DNA of 64,000 bases from Chloroflexales bacterium ZM16-3 (lineage in GTDB: Bacteria; Chloroflexota; Chloroflexia; Chloroflexales; Chloroflexaceae). The stretch is taken from contig RYFE02000030.1 in assembly GCA_004138175.2 (NCBI GenBank), forward strand, positions 1 to 64,000, in the 5' to 3' direction. Both the position numbers and the translations under genes were made by a program. The notes under the pieces are model-generated. The model had not been told where the DNA came from and made no database searches. It saw only the letters and a program-made list of their open reading frames with translations. Below, piece after piece: positions 25,229 to 32,989 of the stretch (its first letter is position 1; each line of letters opens with the position of its first letter).

Positions 25229-26308
25229 ATGCGCTATAAGAAATACATCCAGAACCTGCCTCTGTACAGGATAGCGAAGCCGACCGACACGCCCACGCGT
25301 GAGCCGGTGCGGCTCGCGGCGAACGAGAACCCGCTCGGCCCCTCGCCCATGGCCGTGGCGGCGATCCTAGAGGCGGCCGCCGGAGTCCACCGCTACCCCG
25401 ACGCGGGCGCGGCCGCGCTGCGCCAGGCGCTGGCCGAGCGGGCCGGCCTGGGGATTGAGCATGTCACCTGCTCGAACGGCTCCGACGAGCTGATCATGCT
25501 GATCTGTCTGGGGATGCTGAGCGAGGGCGACGAGGTGGTGATGGCCGAGGGCACCTTCGTCAGCTACCTGATGCGCACCCTAGAGATGGGGGCCCGCCCG
25601 GTGCGCGTGCCCCTGATCGCATACGCCCACGACCTGTCGGCCATGGCCGACGCGATCACCGAGCGGACGCGGGTGATCTTCGTGTGCAACCCGAACAACC
25701 CGACCGGCACCACCAGCGGCGCGGCCGAGGTGCGGGCCTTCATCGAGCGGGTGCCCGAGGACGTGCTGATTGTGATGGATGAGGCGTATATCGAGTTCGT
25801 GGAGCGGGAGGACTACCCCGACCTGCTGGCAGACCTGCGCGGCGGCCGGCCAAACCTGCTGCTGCTGCGCACCTTCGCCAAGATCCACGGGCTGGCCGGG
25901 CTGCGCCTGGGCTACGCCTATGGCCCCGAGGAGCTGGTCGGCTACCTGGAGCGGGTGCGCCCGACCTTTAACGTGAACTTGCTGGCCCAGGCCGCCGGGC
26001 TCGCCGCCATGGCCGACGAGGATCACGTCCGGCGCTCGCGCGCCCACGCCGCCGCCAGCCGGGCCTTCTATATGGCAGAGCTGGCCGCGCTCGGCCTGAA
26101 GCCGATCGCTGGCGAGACGAACTTTGTGGCCGTGCCGGTGGGGGATGACGCGGCGGTGGCCGCCAGCCTGCGCGAGCGCGGCTTCAGCGTGACGGCCCTG
26201 ACTGGCTGGGGGCTGCCCGGCCTGATCCGCATCTCCTTCGGCACCGAGGAGCAGAATAGCGCGCTGATCGCCGCCTTGAATAGCACCGAGGCATCACTGA
26301 GGCACTGA
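25229..26308 (+). CDS. hisC: Histidinol-phosphate aminotransferase
   Basis: This 359-residue PLP enzyme converts imidazole-acetol phosphate and glutamate to histidinol phosphate in histidine biosynthesis. Conserved segments are RLAANENPLGPSP at about 28, RYPD near 52, CNPNNPTGT near 155, and VMDEAYIEF near 185. The PLP lysine Lys218 lies in RTFAKIHGLAGLRLGYAYG, the HisC hallmark. The length is normal. It lies 34 bp after the histidine kinase with a small GC hairpin (gggcgcgtc...gacgcgccc) in between, so it may be on the same transcript. No other his genes are present. HisC-like proteins can also act on aromatic amino acids, so histidine specificity is likely, not proven. Confidence 0.9.
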   Translation: MRYKKYIQNLPLYRIAKPTDTPTREPVRLAANENPLGPSPMAVAAILEAAAGVHRYPDAGAAALRQALAERAGLGIEHVTCSNGSDELIMLICLGMLSEGDEVVMAEGTFVSYLMRTLEMGARPVRVPLIAYAHDLSAMADAITERTRVIFVCNPNNPTGTTSGAAEVRAFIERVPEDVLIVMDEAYIEFVEREDYPDLLADLRGGRPNLLLLRTFAKIHGLAGLRLGYAYGPEELVGYLERVRPTFNVNLLAQAAGLAAMADEDHVRRSRAHAAASRAFYMAELAALGLKPIAGETNFVAVPVGDDAAVAASLRERGFSVTALTGWGLPGLIRISFGTEEQNSALIAALNSTEASLRH

Positions 26309-26388
26309 GGCACTGAGGCACTGAGTAATTGTAGATTGCAGCGTTGAATCTGCAATCTGCAATCTGCAATCTGCAATCTGCAATCATT
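26290..26388. repeat. Stacked period-8 and period-7 tandem repeats
   Basis: Four near-perfect gcactgag units (26297-26325) directly abut about six atctgca heptamers (26330-26386). The array spans the whole gap between hisC and the next ATG at 26389, so the ribosome binding region of the downstream gene is repeat DNA. Confidence 0.9.
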
Positions 26389-27288
26389 ATGTACTCCCAG
26401 TTCTGCCCAAACTGCGGCGCGTCCCTGGGTGAGGCGAGACGGTTCTGCCCCGAGTGCGGCGCGTCCCTCGCGGAGAGCGCCGCGCCCGCTGCGGCGACGA
26501 TCCGTATGGATGCCCCCCCGCCGCCCCCAGCCGCCCCCGCGCCCAGAAATAGCCATCTGCTCTGGATCATCCTTGGCGGGCTCGGCTGCCTCGGCGCGAT
26601 CATGCTGCTGGCCTGCGTCGGCCTGCTGCTGATAACCTTGGGCAGCAGCATCGCGAGCGCGCCCGATCTGCCGACGGCCGCGCCGGTTGCCACCATCGCC
26701 CCGCCGCCCACCATCCCGCCCGCTCCAACCGCCACCGGGGCGAGCGGCGTGATTGTGTACGAGGATTTCTCTGACCCCCGCGAGAGCGCCCTCACCGCCG
26801 AGGAGGATGATATTTCGCGGTCGGCCTTTGAGGATGGCGCGTATATCATCGAGGTGAAGGACAGCGACACCCTGGCATGGTCGATCACCGACCGCAGCTA
26901 CGGCGACATCGCCATCGAGGCGGAGTCCACCGTCGCCGCAGGCACCGAGGCCGTCGCCGCCGGGCTGATCTTTCACTACCAGGACAACCAGAACTTCTAC
27001 CTGTTCAGCGTCTCTAGCGACGGCTACTACGCCCTGGAGCTGCTGAAGGGCGACGAGTGGATAACCCTGATCGACTGGACGGAGTCGGACGCGATTAACG
27101 CCAGACACAACACGCTGCGGGTTGAGACGAAGGGCGATCGGATCACGCTGAAGGTAAACGGCGAGCGACTAGAGGCGACGCAGGATGACTCGCTCTCCGA
27201 CGGGGACGCGGGGCTTGCGGTGAGCAGCTTCGACGCGAGCCAGGTGACAATCCGCTTCGACAATCTGCTGATCACCCGGAGTCCATAA
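26389..27288 (+). CDS. Zinc-ribbon, single-span membrane protein with a lectin-like extracellular domain
   Basis: This 299-residue protein begins with a double zinc-ribbon (CPNCGASL at about 5 and CPECGASL at about 21). A Pro-rich linker and a membrane helix at about 56-80 follow, then a Pro/Thr-rich stalk. The C-terminal 180 residues form a beta-sandwich with YEDFSDP near its start and repeated alternating strands (GLIFHYQDNQNFYLFSVSSD). This resembles concanavalin-like / 3-keto-disaccharide hydrolase domains, which often bind sugars, but I see no catalytic residues I can vouch for. The ATG at 26389 was chosen because the frame further upstream is translated tandem repeat. Its TAA overlaps the ATG of the next gene (TAATG), implying coupling. 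Confidence 0.8.
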   Translation: MYSQFCPNCGASLGEARRFCPECGASLAESAAPAAATIRMDAPPPPPAAPAPRNSHLLWIILGGLGCLGAIMLLACVGLLLITLGSSIASAPDLPTAAPVATIAPPPTIPPAPTATGASGVIVYEDFSDPRESALTAEEDDISRSAFEDGAYIIEVKDSDTLAWSITDRSYGDIAIEAESTVAAGTEAVAAGLIFHYQDNQNFYLFSVSSDGYYALELLKGDEWITLIDWTESDAINARHNTLRVETKGDRITLKVNGERLEATQDDSLSDGDAGLAVSSFDASQVTIRFDNLLITRSP

Positions 27289-28364
27289 TGCTCCCCGAGC
27301 GACTCACCTCCTCGCTACGCTACTTTGCCGGGCTGGCCCTCCAGCCAGCCAACCGCTGGGACGGGTTCGACCTGAGCGCGCCCGACTCGCGGACGTCCTC
27401 GCTGCGCGGCCAGATCCTCTTCTCCGGCTGCGCATTGGCCGCTCTGGCCAAGCACCCTTCCGCCGACCCGGCCGAGGCCGCACTGGCAACGGGCGGGCTG
27501 GCCGACCTGATCGACCGCATGATCCAGCGGCGAGTCTGGGCGACCTGGGCCGCCGAGACCGAGCGGGCCAGCCGCAAGCCCGACCCGGTGGACGCTGGCT
27601 ATGGGGTCTACAGCGGCGCGCTGAGCATGCTGCTCGGCCTTCATGCCCGCCTCGACGGGAAGACGCGCTACGATGATGACCCCTTTGTGCTGCGCTGGTC
27701 AGGCGATGTGCGCGCGTACTACACTGCCGGGGAGCTGGCCGAGGCGCTCTGGCGACAGGTGCGAGCTTCGCCTGAGGGGGCGATCTCGTGCGAGGGTGAC
27801 ACGGCCAGCGCCAGCGGTATGGCGACGGTACTCTGTGCGCTGCGCCTGCACGACCTGGCCTACGGGAGCGACTACGGGGCAGCGGGGGATGCCTGGGTGA
27901 CGACCCTGGGCGAGCGCATGGCCATCCGTGGGCCGAGGCTGCCGGGCCGGGGGGCGCTTGCCGGGAGCTTCAACCTGCGCAGCCGGCGGGCGAGCTTCGG
28001 CGGCGACGGGCTGGAGGACGCGTGGGCGCTGGCGCTGACGGCCCCGCTCGATCATGATCTGGCGGCGCAGCTGGCCGAGCGGCACTGGGCGGCCCTGCCG
28101 AAGATCAGCGAGCGCGGCGAGCATCTGGCGGTGGCCTTCAGCTACCTGCTGGCCGTGGAGATCGGCGACGCCGAGCGCGCCGACCGGCTGCTGGCCTACG
28201 CCGAGGATCGGCTGGGGCCAGAGGATGACGAGGCGGCGGGCCGACGCTACGCGGGCACCTCGGCATCCCCGTGGGTGACGGCGCTGTATGCGATTGGCGA
28301 GGCGGGCGGGATGAGGCGGCTGCTCACGCCTGATGATGTTAACACCGATCTTATCAGGCGTTAA
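27288..28364 (+). CDS. Hypothetical protein, possible (alpha/alpha)6-barrel
   Basis: I do not recognise this 358-residue protein securely. It is helical, has no signal peptide, and overlaps the upstream membrane-protein gene by one base, so the two are translationally coupled. Segments such as GYGVYSGALSMLLGLHARL followed by DGKTRYDDDPF, and later ISCEGDTASASGMATVLCAL, are reminiscent of linalool dehydratase-isomerase-type toroid proteins, where an aromatic-rich YSG motif and a Cys/Glu segment line the cavity. This is a weak pattern match. A terminator-like hairpin follows at 28494. The function is unknown. Confidence 0.72.
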   Translation: MLPERLTSSLRYFAGLALQPANRWDGFDLSAPDSRTSSLRGQILFSGCALAALAKHPSADPAEAALATGGLADLIDRMIQRRVWATWAAETERASRKPDPVDAGYGVYSGALSMLLGLHARLDGKTRYDDDPFVLRWSGDVRAYYTAGELAEALWRQVRASPEGAISCEGDTASASGMATVLCALRLHDLAYGSDYGAAGDAWVTTLGERMAIRGPRLPGRGALAGSFNLRSRRASFGGDGLEDAWALALTAPLDHDLAAQLAERHWAALPKISERGEHLAVAFSYLLAVEIGDAERADRLLAYAEDRLGPEDDEAAGRRYAGTSASPWVTALYAIGEAGGMRRLLTPDDVNTDLIRR

Positions 28365-28493
28365 CGCGATTCTAACATTGACCGGCTATACTGTGGGCAG
28401 TTGAGCGCGGCGGACGATTTGCGGTGGTTCTCCGCCTAGCCAAACAATACAACCTACAACACAACCCCATCACCGCCTCCAAATCCCTCTTTC

Positions 28494-28527
28494 GGCTGCC
28501 TGGACATCCAGGCAGCCTCTTCTGTTT
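28494..28527 (+). terminator. Rho-independent terminator
   Basis: The 10-bp stem ggctgcctgg/ccaggcagcc with loop acat is followed by TCTTCTGTTTT. It lies 130 bp after the stop at 28364 and faces the 3' end of the minus-strand methyltransferase gene. Confidence 0.75.
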
Positions 28528-28544
28528 TCACGCGCCCCTCGTCG

Positions 28545-29300
28545 CTACTTCCCTGGGGAGGCGACGACGATCAGGCGCGGGCTGCCGGTGACGTACTCGT
28601 CGAGATCGTAGGAGCCGTAGACGGCGCGCAGGCTGAATCCAGCCCTGGCCAGCAGATGCTCGATCTCGTAGCGGTAGAACCAGCGCATCACAAAGCGCAT
28701 CGTGCGCCGGGAGACCAGGCCCGCCGGGTCGGTCTCGTCATAGAGATAGGTGACGTGGGAGGTCTGGGAGGCGGCGTCGCTGTCGATGGCGACGAACTTC
28801 TGCACATGGTTGCCATCCAGCTCGTAGGAGCGGTCGAGGACGATGCGGTTATCCTCGCGGGCGATCTCGATCGGGTCAGGGTTAAACAGGTCAATCACCA
28901 GGGTGCCACGGCGAACCAGCGCGCGCCGGGCCGTGTCCAGGGCCGCCAGCTGTTCACGCACCGTCTCCAGGTGCATAAACGAGTTCACAGCCACAAAGGC
29001 CATCCCGTAGGTCTGCGGGGGGAGATCGACGCTGAGCACATCGCCCTCGATCAGGCTGGCCGAGAGATCGGCCTCGTCGAGATGCTGGCGGGCGATAGCG
29101 AGCATGGCTGGCGAGATATCAACCCCGGTGATCGGGTGGCCATCCTCGGCGAGGGGCAGCAGGACGCGGCCAGTGCCGCACATCAGCTCCAGGATCGGCC
29201 CGCTCGCGCGCCTGGCCATCTCGCGGAAGAAGGGCACATCCTCGGTGTAGCCACGGAAATCGGCGTCGTAGTAGCGGGCGAAGGGGTCGTAGGTGTTCAT
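28545..29300 (-). CDS. Class I SAM-dependent methyltransferase
   Basis: This 251-residue protein has the Rossmann methyltransferase fold. Motif I is ILELMCGTGRVLLPLA at about 36-51, followed by the acidic ribose-binding residue in ITGVDISPAML, then a motif II region with EGDVLSVDLP. The C-terminal half is beta-rich (MRFVMRWFYRYEIEHLL), a pattern common in small-molecule methyltransferases of the YcgJ/UbiE-like type. The substrate is not assignable. The ATG at 29300 is preceded by period-7 repeat DNA on the upstream side (29306-29365), with no strong ribosome binding site. The gene upstream on the same strand is a membrane protein. Confidence 0.88.
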   Translation of the reverse strand: MNTYDPFARYYDADFRGYTEDVPFFREMARRASGPILELMCGTGRVLLPLAEDGHPITGVDISPAMLAIARQHLDEADLSASLIEGDVLSVDLPPQTYGMAFVAVNSFMHLETVREQLAALDTARRALVRRGTLVIDLFNPDPIEIAREDNRIVLDRSYELDGNHVQKFVAIDSDAASQTSHVTYLYDETDPAGLVSRRTMRFVMRWFYRYEIEHLLARAGFSLRAVYGSYDLDEYVTGSPRLIVVASPGK

Positions 29301-29305
29301 AGTGT

Positions 29306-29365
29306 GATTGCAGGTTGCAGGTTGCAGATTGTAGATTGGGGGGACGGAAATCTACAATCAGTAAT
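29306..29365. repeat. Period-7 tandem repeat (attgcag / atctaca class)
   Basis: Heptamers attgcag/gttgcag followed by inverted atctaca units fill the gap between the methyltransferase and membrane-protein genes. They match the tracts at 3990, 26330 and 29839. Confidence 0.8.
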
Positions 29366-29369
29366 CTGG

Positions 29370-29822
29370 TCAGATCGCGCCGGAGAACATGAGGATCACA
29401 AAGAAGACGAGGCCGAAGAAGATCAGCCCAACGACGCCGAAGGTGAGGACGCGCGGGTCGATGATCGGCTCAAACTGCGGGCGGCCCGGCAGTTTCATCT
29501 GCGGAGCGCCCATGCGGGGGGCGGAGGGCGGGGCGGACGAGGAGCGCGGGGGGGCGGCCATCTGCGGCGGGGAGATCGTCGTGGTGGGCAGCCTCGTCTC
29601 GCTGCCGCTGTTGAGTCGGCCCGCGCCGCGCGCCACCGACACCAGCAGCGAGATGACGATAGACCCGATGATCAGGCCACCCAAGATCACGTCAGAGCCT
29701 ATCATCACGCCAGTGAGGCTGAAGATCGCGCCCGAGAGAAACGATGACAGGGACGGGCCGACCACGATCGCGAGAAAGACCGCGATGCCGATCCAGTTGT
29801 TGCCGCCGCTCTTTTTCTGCAT
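29370..29822 (-). CDS. Small three-helix membrane protein
   Basis: This 150-residue protein of unknown function starts at the ATG 29822, with AGGAG eight bases upstream. Hydrophobic helices lie at about 10-32, 38-62 and 127-149, separated by a 60-residue cytosolic or extracellular loop rich in Pro, Ser, Arg and Met (for example PPRSSSAPPSAPRMGAP). No domain is recognised. A longer frame to 29888 is translated heptamer repeat and is excluded. It lies between the methyltransferase and sortase genes, all on the minus strand, but repeat tracts separate it from both. Confidence 0.75.
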   Translation of the reverse strand: MQKKSGGNNWIGIAVFLAIVVGPSLSSFLSGAIFSLTGVMIGSDVILGGLIIGSIVISLLVSVARGAGRLNSGSETRLPTTTISPPQMAAPPRSSSAPPSAPRMGAPQMKLPGRPQFEPIIDPRVLTFGVVGLIFFGLVFFVILMFSGAI

Positions 29823-29838
29823 AGAAGTCACTCCTCTT

Positions 29839-29897
29839 TGATTGCAGATTGCAGACCGAGCAAATAGCACCCAATCTGCAATCTGCAATCTGCAATC
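29839..29897. repeat. Period-7 tandem repeat (attgcag / atctgca class)
   Basis: attgcag units near 29839-29855 and inverted atctgca units at 29873-29897 flank a short spacer, so the tract can fold back on itself. It separates the sortase stop codon (29902) from the next gene. Confidence 0.85.
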
Positions 29898-29901
29898 GTC
29901 C

Positions 29902-30954
29902 TCAGCCCGGGTAGGCCCGGACGATCAGGCGGTGCGTGTAGACTCCGATCGGCACACAGGTGATCAGGGTGAGCACCTCATCGCTGGTGGGGGCCATCAC
30001 CCAGGTATCGCTAGGCAGCAAGGTGAGCACCTCGCGCACAATATAGCGGCGCTCGCCGCCGCCCGCCGCCAGGTAGATCTCGTCCCCGGCGGCCGCGTTC
30101 GGCAGCTTGCTGAAGATGATGCCCCGGTAGCCAACGTGCCCGGCGAGCACGATATTGCCGGGGGTGCCGGGGTAGCCGGAGATCGGCCAGTAGTGGGCGG
30201 CCGTGTAGCGCGGCACATCCCACTCGCCCAGCGAGAATCCGGCGCTGACGATGTCGGTGTCCACACCGATGCGCGGGATGCGGACGTGGGTGGGGCGCAC
30301 GGCAGCCCATGCCTGATCGACCGAGGCGACGGGCTGTGTGGCCCACGCGGGGGCGGGGTGGGCCGCGAGGTACTGGCGTCCGAGATGGCCGAGCTGCACC
30401 TGGTAGCGCGGCTCGTTCTCGGGGTGAGACTCGAAGCGGGCGCGCTCAAAGTACTGCACCATATAGCTCTGGCCATCCTGCGCGCTCAGCTCGGCGAAGG
30501 GCTCGGAGATCGGGTAGCCGAAGGTGGCAAGGCCGCCGTTCCCCTGCCAGAAGCTGCGGAAGGCCCCGCCGAGCGAGTGGCCCGTCTCGGAGAAGTAGCT
30601 GTCGCCGGCGGGGGCGTTCGGGGACCAGGCGAAGGCAGGCTCGGACTCGCGGCCCTGGGCGGCCCAGCGCCCGAGGTGGCCTGCCAGCGTGATGCCTAGC
30701 TCGCCGTGCCACTCCAGGCGGGCGCGCTCAAAGTACTGCACCGGGCGACCGTCCTCCACAAATACCTCGGTGATCGGCAGGCCGATGATCGGCAGGCCGC
30801 CCTGGCGGTCGTAGAACTCGCGGAAGCTGTAGGCCAAGGTGTGGCCCGTCTCGCGCAAGAGCACGGGCGTGCCGGCCGCCGTGTTGGCCATGGCGGGGGG
30901 GGACGAGACCAAGATTGTTATGATCAGCGTAAGGAAGAGGGCTAGTCGGCGCAC
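29902..30954 (-). CDS. Exported sortase with two QYFERAR modules
   Basis: This 350-residue exported transpeptidase starts at GTG 30954 with GGAG six bases upstream and begins with a signal peptide or anchor (RRLALFLTLIITILVSSPP). Two modules of about 90 residues (roughly 30-115 and 120-210) match those in the VanW protein at 1310: TGH...GGL...GLPIT...VQYFERARLE. The C-terminal 140 residues are a sortase domain with the His in LAGHVGYRG, catalytic Cys333 in TLITCVPIG and Arg342 in THRLIVR. The TLxTC motif is diagnostic. It most resembles class D/E/F sortases. A cognate LPNTG protein lies at 62198. The fusion to surface modules at the N-terminus is unusual for sortases. Confidence 0.92.
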   Translation of the reverse strand: MRRLALFLTLIITILVSSPPAMANTAAGTPVLLRETGHTLAYSFREFYDRQGGLPIIGLPITEVFVEDGRPVQYFERARLEWHGELGITLAGHLGRWAAQGRESEPAFAWSPNAPAGDSYFSETGHSLGGAFRSFWQGNGGLATFGYPISEPFAELSAQDGQSYMVQYFERARFESHPENEPRYQVQLGHLGRQYLAAHPAPAWATQPVASVDQAWAAVRPTHVRIPRIGVDTDIVSAGFSLGEWDVPRYTAAHYWPISGYPGTPGNIVLAGHVGYRGIIFSKLPNAAAGDEIYLAAGGGERRYIVREVLTLLPSDTWVMAPTSDEVLTLITCVPIGVYTHRLIVRAYPG

Positions 30955-30979
30955 AGGATGCTCCAAGTGTTGAGACCAC

Positions 30980-31087
30980 GCCCGGCCCGTAAACGGGCGG
31001 GCTAGATCTACGAAGGCCGCTAAAGCGGCCTGGCTGAGGCCGCTTTAGCGGCCTTCGCAACGCATAGCCCGCCCGTTTACGGGCCGG
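30980..31087. repeat. Nested inverted repeat able to form a cruciform
   Basis: Outer arms of about 23 bp (cccggcccgtaaacgggcgg and its complement near 31064-31087) enclose an inner 21-bp perfect stem starting cgaaggccgctaaagcggcc with a 5-nt loop. It lies directly upstream of the sortase gene. Confidence 0.85.
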
Positions 31088-31361
31088 GCTATGCCGACAG
31101 CGTAACTTCTGCGGTATTGCCTAAAAACTAAACACTATTCTAGCATGGCTCATGGGGCGTCAGCCCCGATAACGGGATACCGCTATAGGCTATGCTATCA
31201 TACGATAGGGCGCTGCGCTGCGCTGCGCGCTGAGGTTAGCGGACAGAGATAGCTGGCCGGAGTATTGCGGATCGCTATGCTATCATACGATAGATTGCCA
31301 TAACCGTACATGACCCATGCTCCAAACACTGAATCCTCAGTATAAACTTTTGCCTTTTGCC

Positions 31362-31475
31362 GCAATAGAGCATAAGTAACGCTGTCACCCTGAGCGAAGC
31401 GAAGGGTCCCGGCCGGGATTCTTCGCTTCGCTCAGAATGACAGGACGCCTCACAGCGTTACTTCTGCGGTATTGC
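31362..31475. repeat. Family A MITE-like inverted repeat, 114 bp
   Basis: It has the same length, end sequences and inner dyad as 6614-6727, differing at only a few positions. TTTTGCC heptamers flank it on the left (31346-31361) and right (31471-31500). Confidence 0.88.
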
Positions 31476-31517
31476 CTTTTGCCTTTTGCCTTTTGCCTTG
31501 AAGCGATGGGGGCGACG

Positions 31518-32897
31518 ATGGACAGAGTAGTCTATGTGGTGAGCGACCTACACCTGGGGCCGGGGCAACTGCCTGACGGCACGATGGACCCGCTGGAGGA
31601 TTTTACCGCGGGCGAGGACTTCGCGGGCTTTCTGGCGAAGATCGGCACGGGCGGCGACCCGGTGGAGCTCGTGATCGCCGGGGACTTCCTGGAGGTGCCG
31701 CAGACCTTGCCAGATGTCGGGCTGGCTGCGCCGACCGACCACCTGGGCAGCACGGAGGAGGAGTCGCTGCGGCGGGTGCGGGTGATTATGGGGCAGAGCC
31801 CAGAGATCTCCAGCGGCCACCCCGAGGTCTTCACCGCGCTGCGCCGCTTTATGATGGAGGGCAACTCGGTCACGATCATCGCCGGGAACCACGACATCGA
31901 CCTGCTGTGGGGCGAGGTCTGGGCGGCGATCTTCGACGCGATCTACCCGCCCGGCGCGGCGGGGGATCTGCGGCTCTTCGAGTATAGCTACACGGTGGGC
32001 GACGGGCCGAGCGGGCGGGTCTACATTGAGCACGGGCAGGAGCACGACAAGGCGAACCGCTTCGGCGACCGGATGACGATGCCCTTCGCCCTGGACAGCC
32101 AGGGCGTGCGTCGGCTGAAGCGCTGCTGGGGGACGCTGTTTGTGGAGAAGGTGTACAACCAGCTTGAGCGCGACCGCTGGTTTATCGACAATGTGAAGCC
32201 GATCCCGAAGGTGGTGAGCCTGGGCCTGCGCAACGACTTCCGCTTCACGGCGACGGCGCTCGGCCTGATGGCCACATTCTTGCTAACGAGTGGTCTGCCG
32301 CCGATCTTCGGCGGGGGCGGGGGCGTGCTCGGGGCGGCGCCCGACACAGCGCCGCCGGAGGCATCGGATGTGGTGGCGGCGATGGCGGAGGATGAGCTGC
32401 GGGCGCAGATCGAGGCACAGATGAGCGACCCGGCCTTCCGCGCCGAGTTTGAGCAGGCTGTGCGAGGGGCAGACCAAACGACTCTGGGGGCGGCCCTGAG
32501 CGGGGCGGCGACGCCGATGAGCATGGGCGAGGCGGCAGGCGAGAGCGTGGTGCTGGGCGGGTCGGGGGCCGAGGGCGACGACTACCGGCGGGCGGCGCGG
32601 GCGGTGCTGGAGGGCGACCCGGCGGTGACTACGGTGATCATGGGCCACACCCACGGGCCGATTGATGGCTACACGAGCCCGCTCGACCTGGCCGACGGTC
32701 GAACCTGCTACTACTTCAACAGCGGGACGTGGACCCGCCACCTGAAGGATCAGGCCCGAGAGTACAGCTGGTCTGAGATCGCCGACCTGGCGAACTACAC
32801 CTCGTCGAACACCTACATCAGGTTAGATCCGCAGGCGGACGCGTCGTACCGGCCGTCGCTCATGGACTGGGGAAGCACTGAGGCGCTGAGGCGCTGA
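31518..32897 (+). CDS. Metallophosphoesterase with a membrane-like insert
   Basis: This 459-residue protein has the calcineurin-type dimetal phosphoesterase motifs in order: VVSDLHLG at about 8-14, AGDFLE near 60, IIAGNHDID near 125, an EHGQEHD segment near 175, and MGHTHG near 378. Between the fourth and last motifs is a 110-residue insert. It starts with a hydrophobic stretch at about 244-265 (TALGLMATFLLTSGLPPIFG) and continues with Gly- and Ala/Glu-rich sequence. The insert may tether the enzyme to the membrane. The substrate is unknown. Start 31518 has GGGGG upstream; 31506 is an alternative. Upstream DNA is TTTTGCC repeat, so frames extending to 31437 are rejected. Confidence 0.87.
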   Translation: MDRVVYVVSDLHLGPGQLPDGTMDPLEDFTAGEDFAGFLAKIGTGGDPVELVIAGDFLEVPQTLPDVGLAAPTDHLGSTEEESLRRVRVIMGQSPEISSGHPEVFTALRRFMMEGNSVTIIAGNHDIDLLWGEVWAAIFDAIYPPGAAGDLRLFEYSYTVGDGPSGRVYIEHGQEHDKANRFGDRMTMPFALDSQGVRRLKRCWGTLFVEKVYNQLERDRWFIDNVKPIPKVVSLGLRNDFRFTATALGLMATFLLTSGLPPIFGGGGGVLGAAPDTAPPEASDVVAAMAEDELRAQIEAQMSDPAFRAEFEQAVRGADQTTLGAALSGAATPMSMGEAAGESVVLGGSGAEGDDYRRAARAVLEGDPAVTTVIMGHTHGPIDGYTSPLDLADGRTCYYFNSGTWTRHLKDQAREYSWSEIADLANYTSSNTYIRLDPQADASYRPSLMDWGSTEALRR

Positions 32898-32989
32898 GCG
32901 GCTGAAACATACGGTCGCAGCAGGTGACCGGGTGATCTGCCCGTGCGGCGGATCATCCGGTCATCTGCTGCGACTCTAAAGGAATGATC

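Larger units (their letters stand above)
30955..31517. other. 563-bp repeat-rich interval
   Basis: It contains a nested cruciform (30980-31087), a solo family A end (31096-31120), two exact 20-bp direct repeats (31189-31208 and 31274-31293), a full family A element (31362-31475) and TTTTGCC heptamers on both sides of that element. I see no gene. Confidence 0.75.

Noticed and set aside
26344-26388. In-frame extension with NLQSAICNLQSAI before the zinc-ribbon protein
   Set aside because: It is translated heptamer repeat; the conserved protein starts at 26389.
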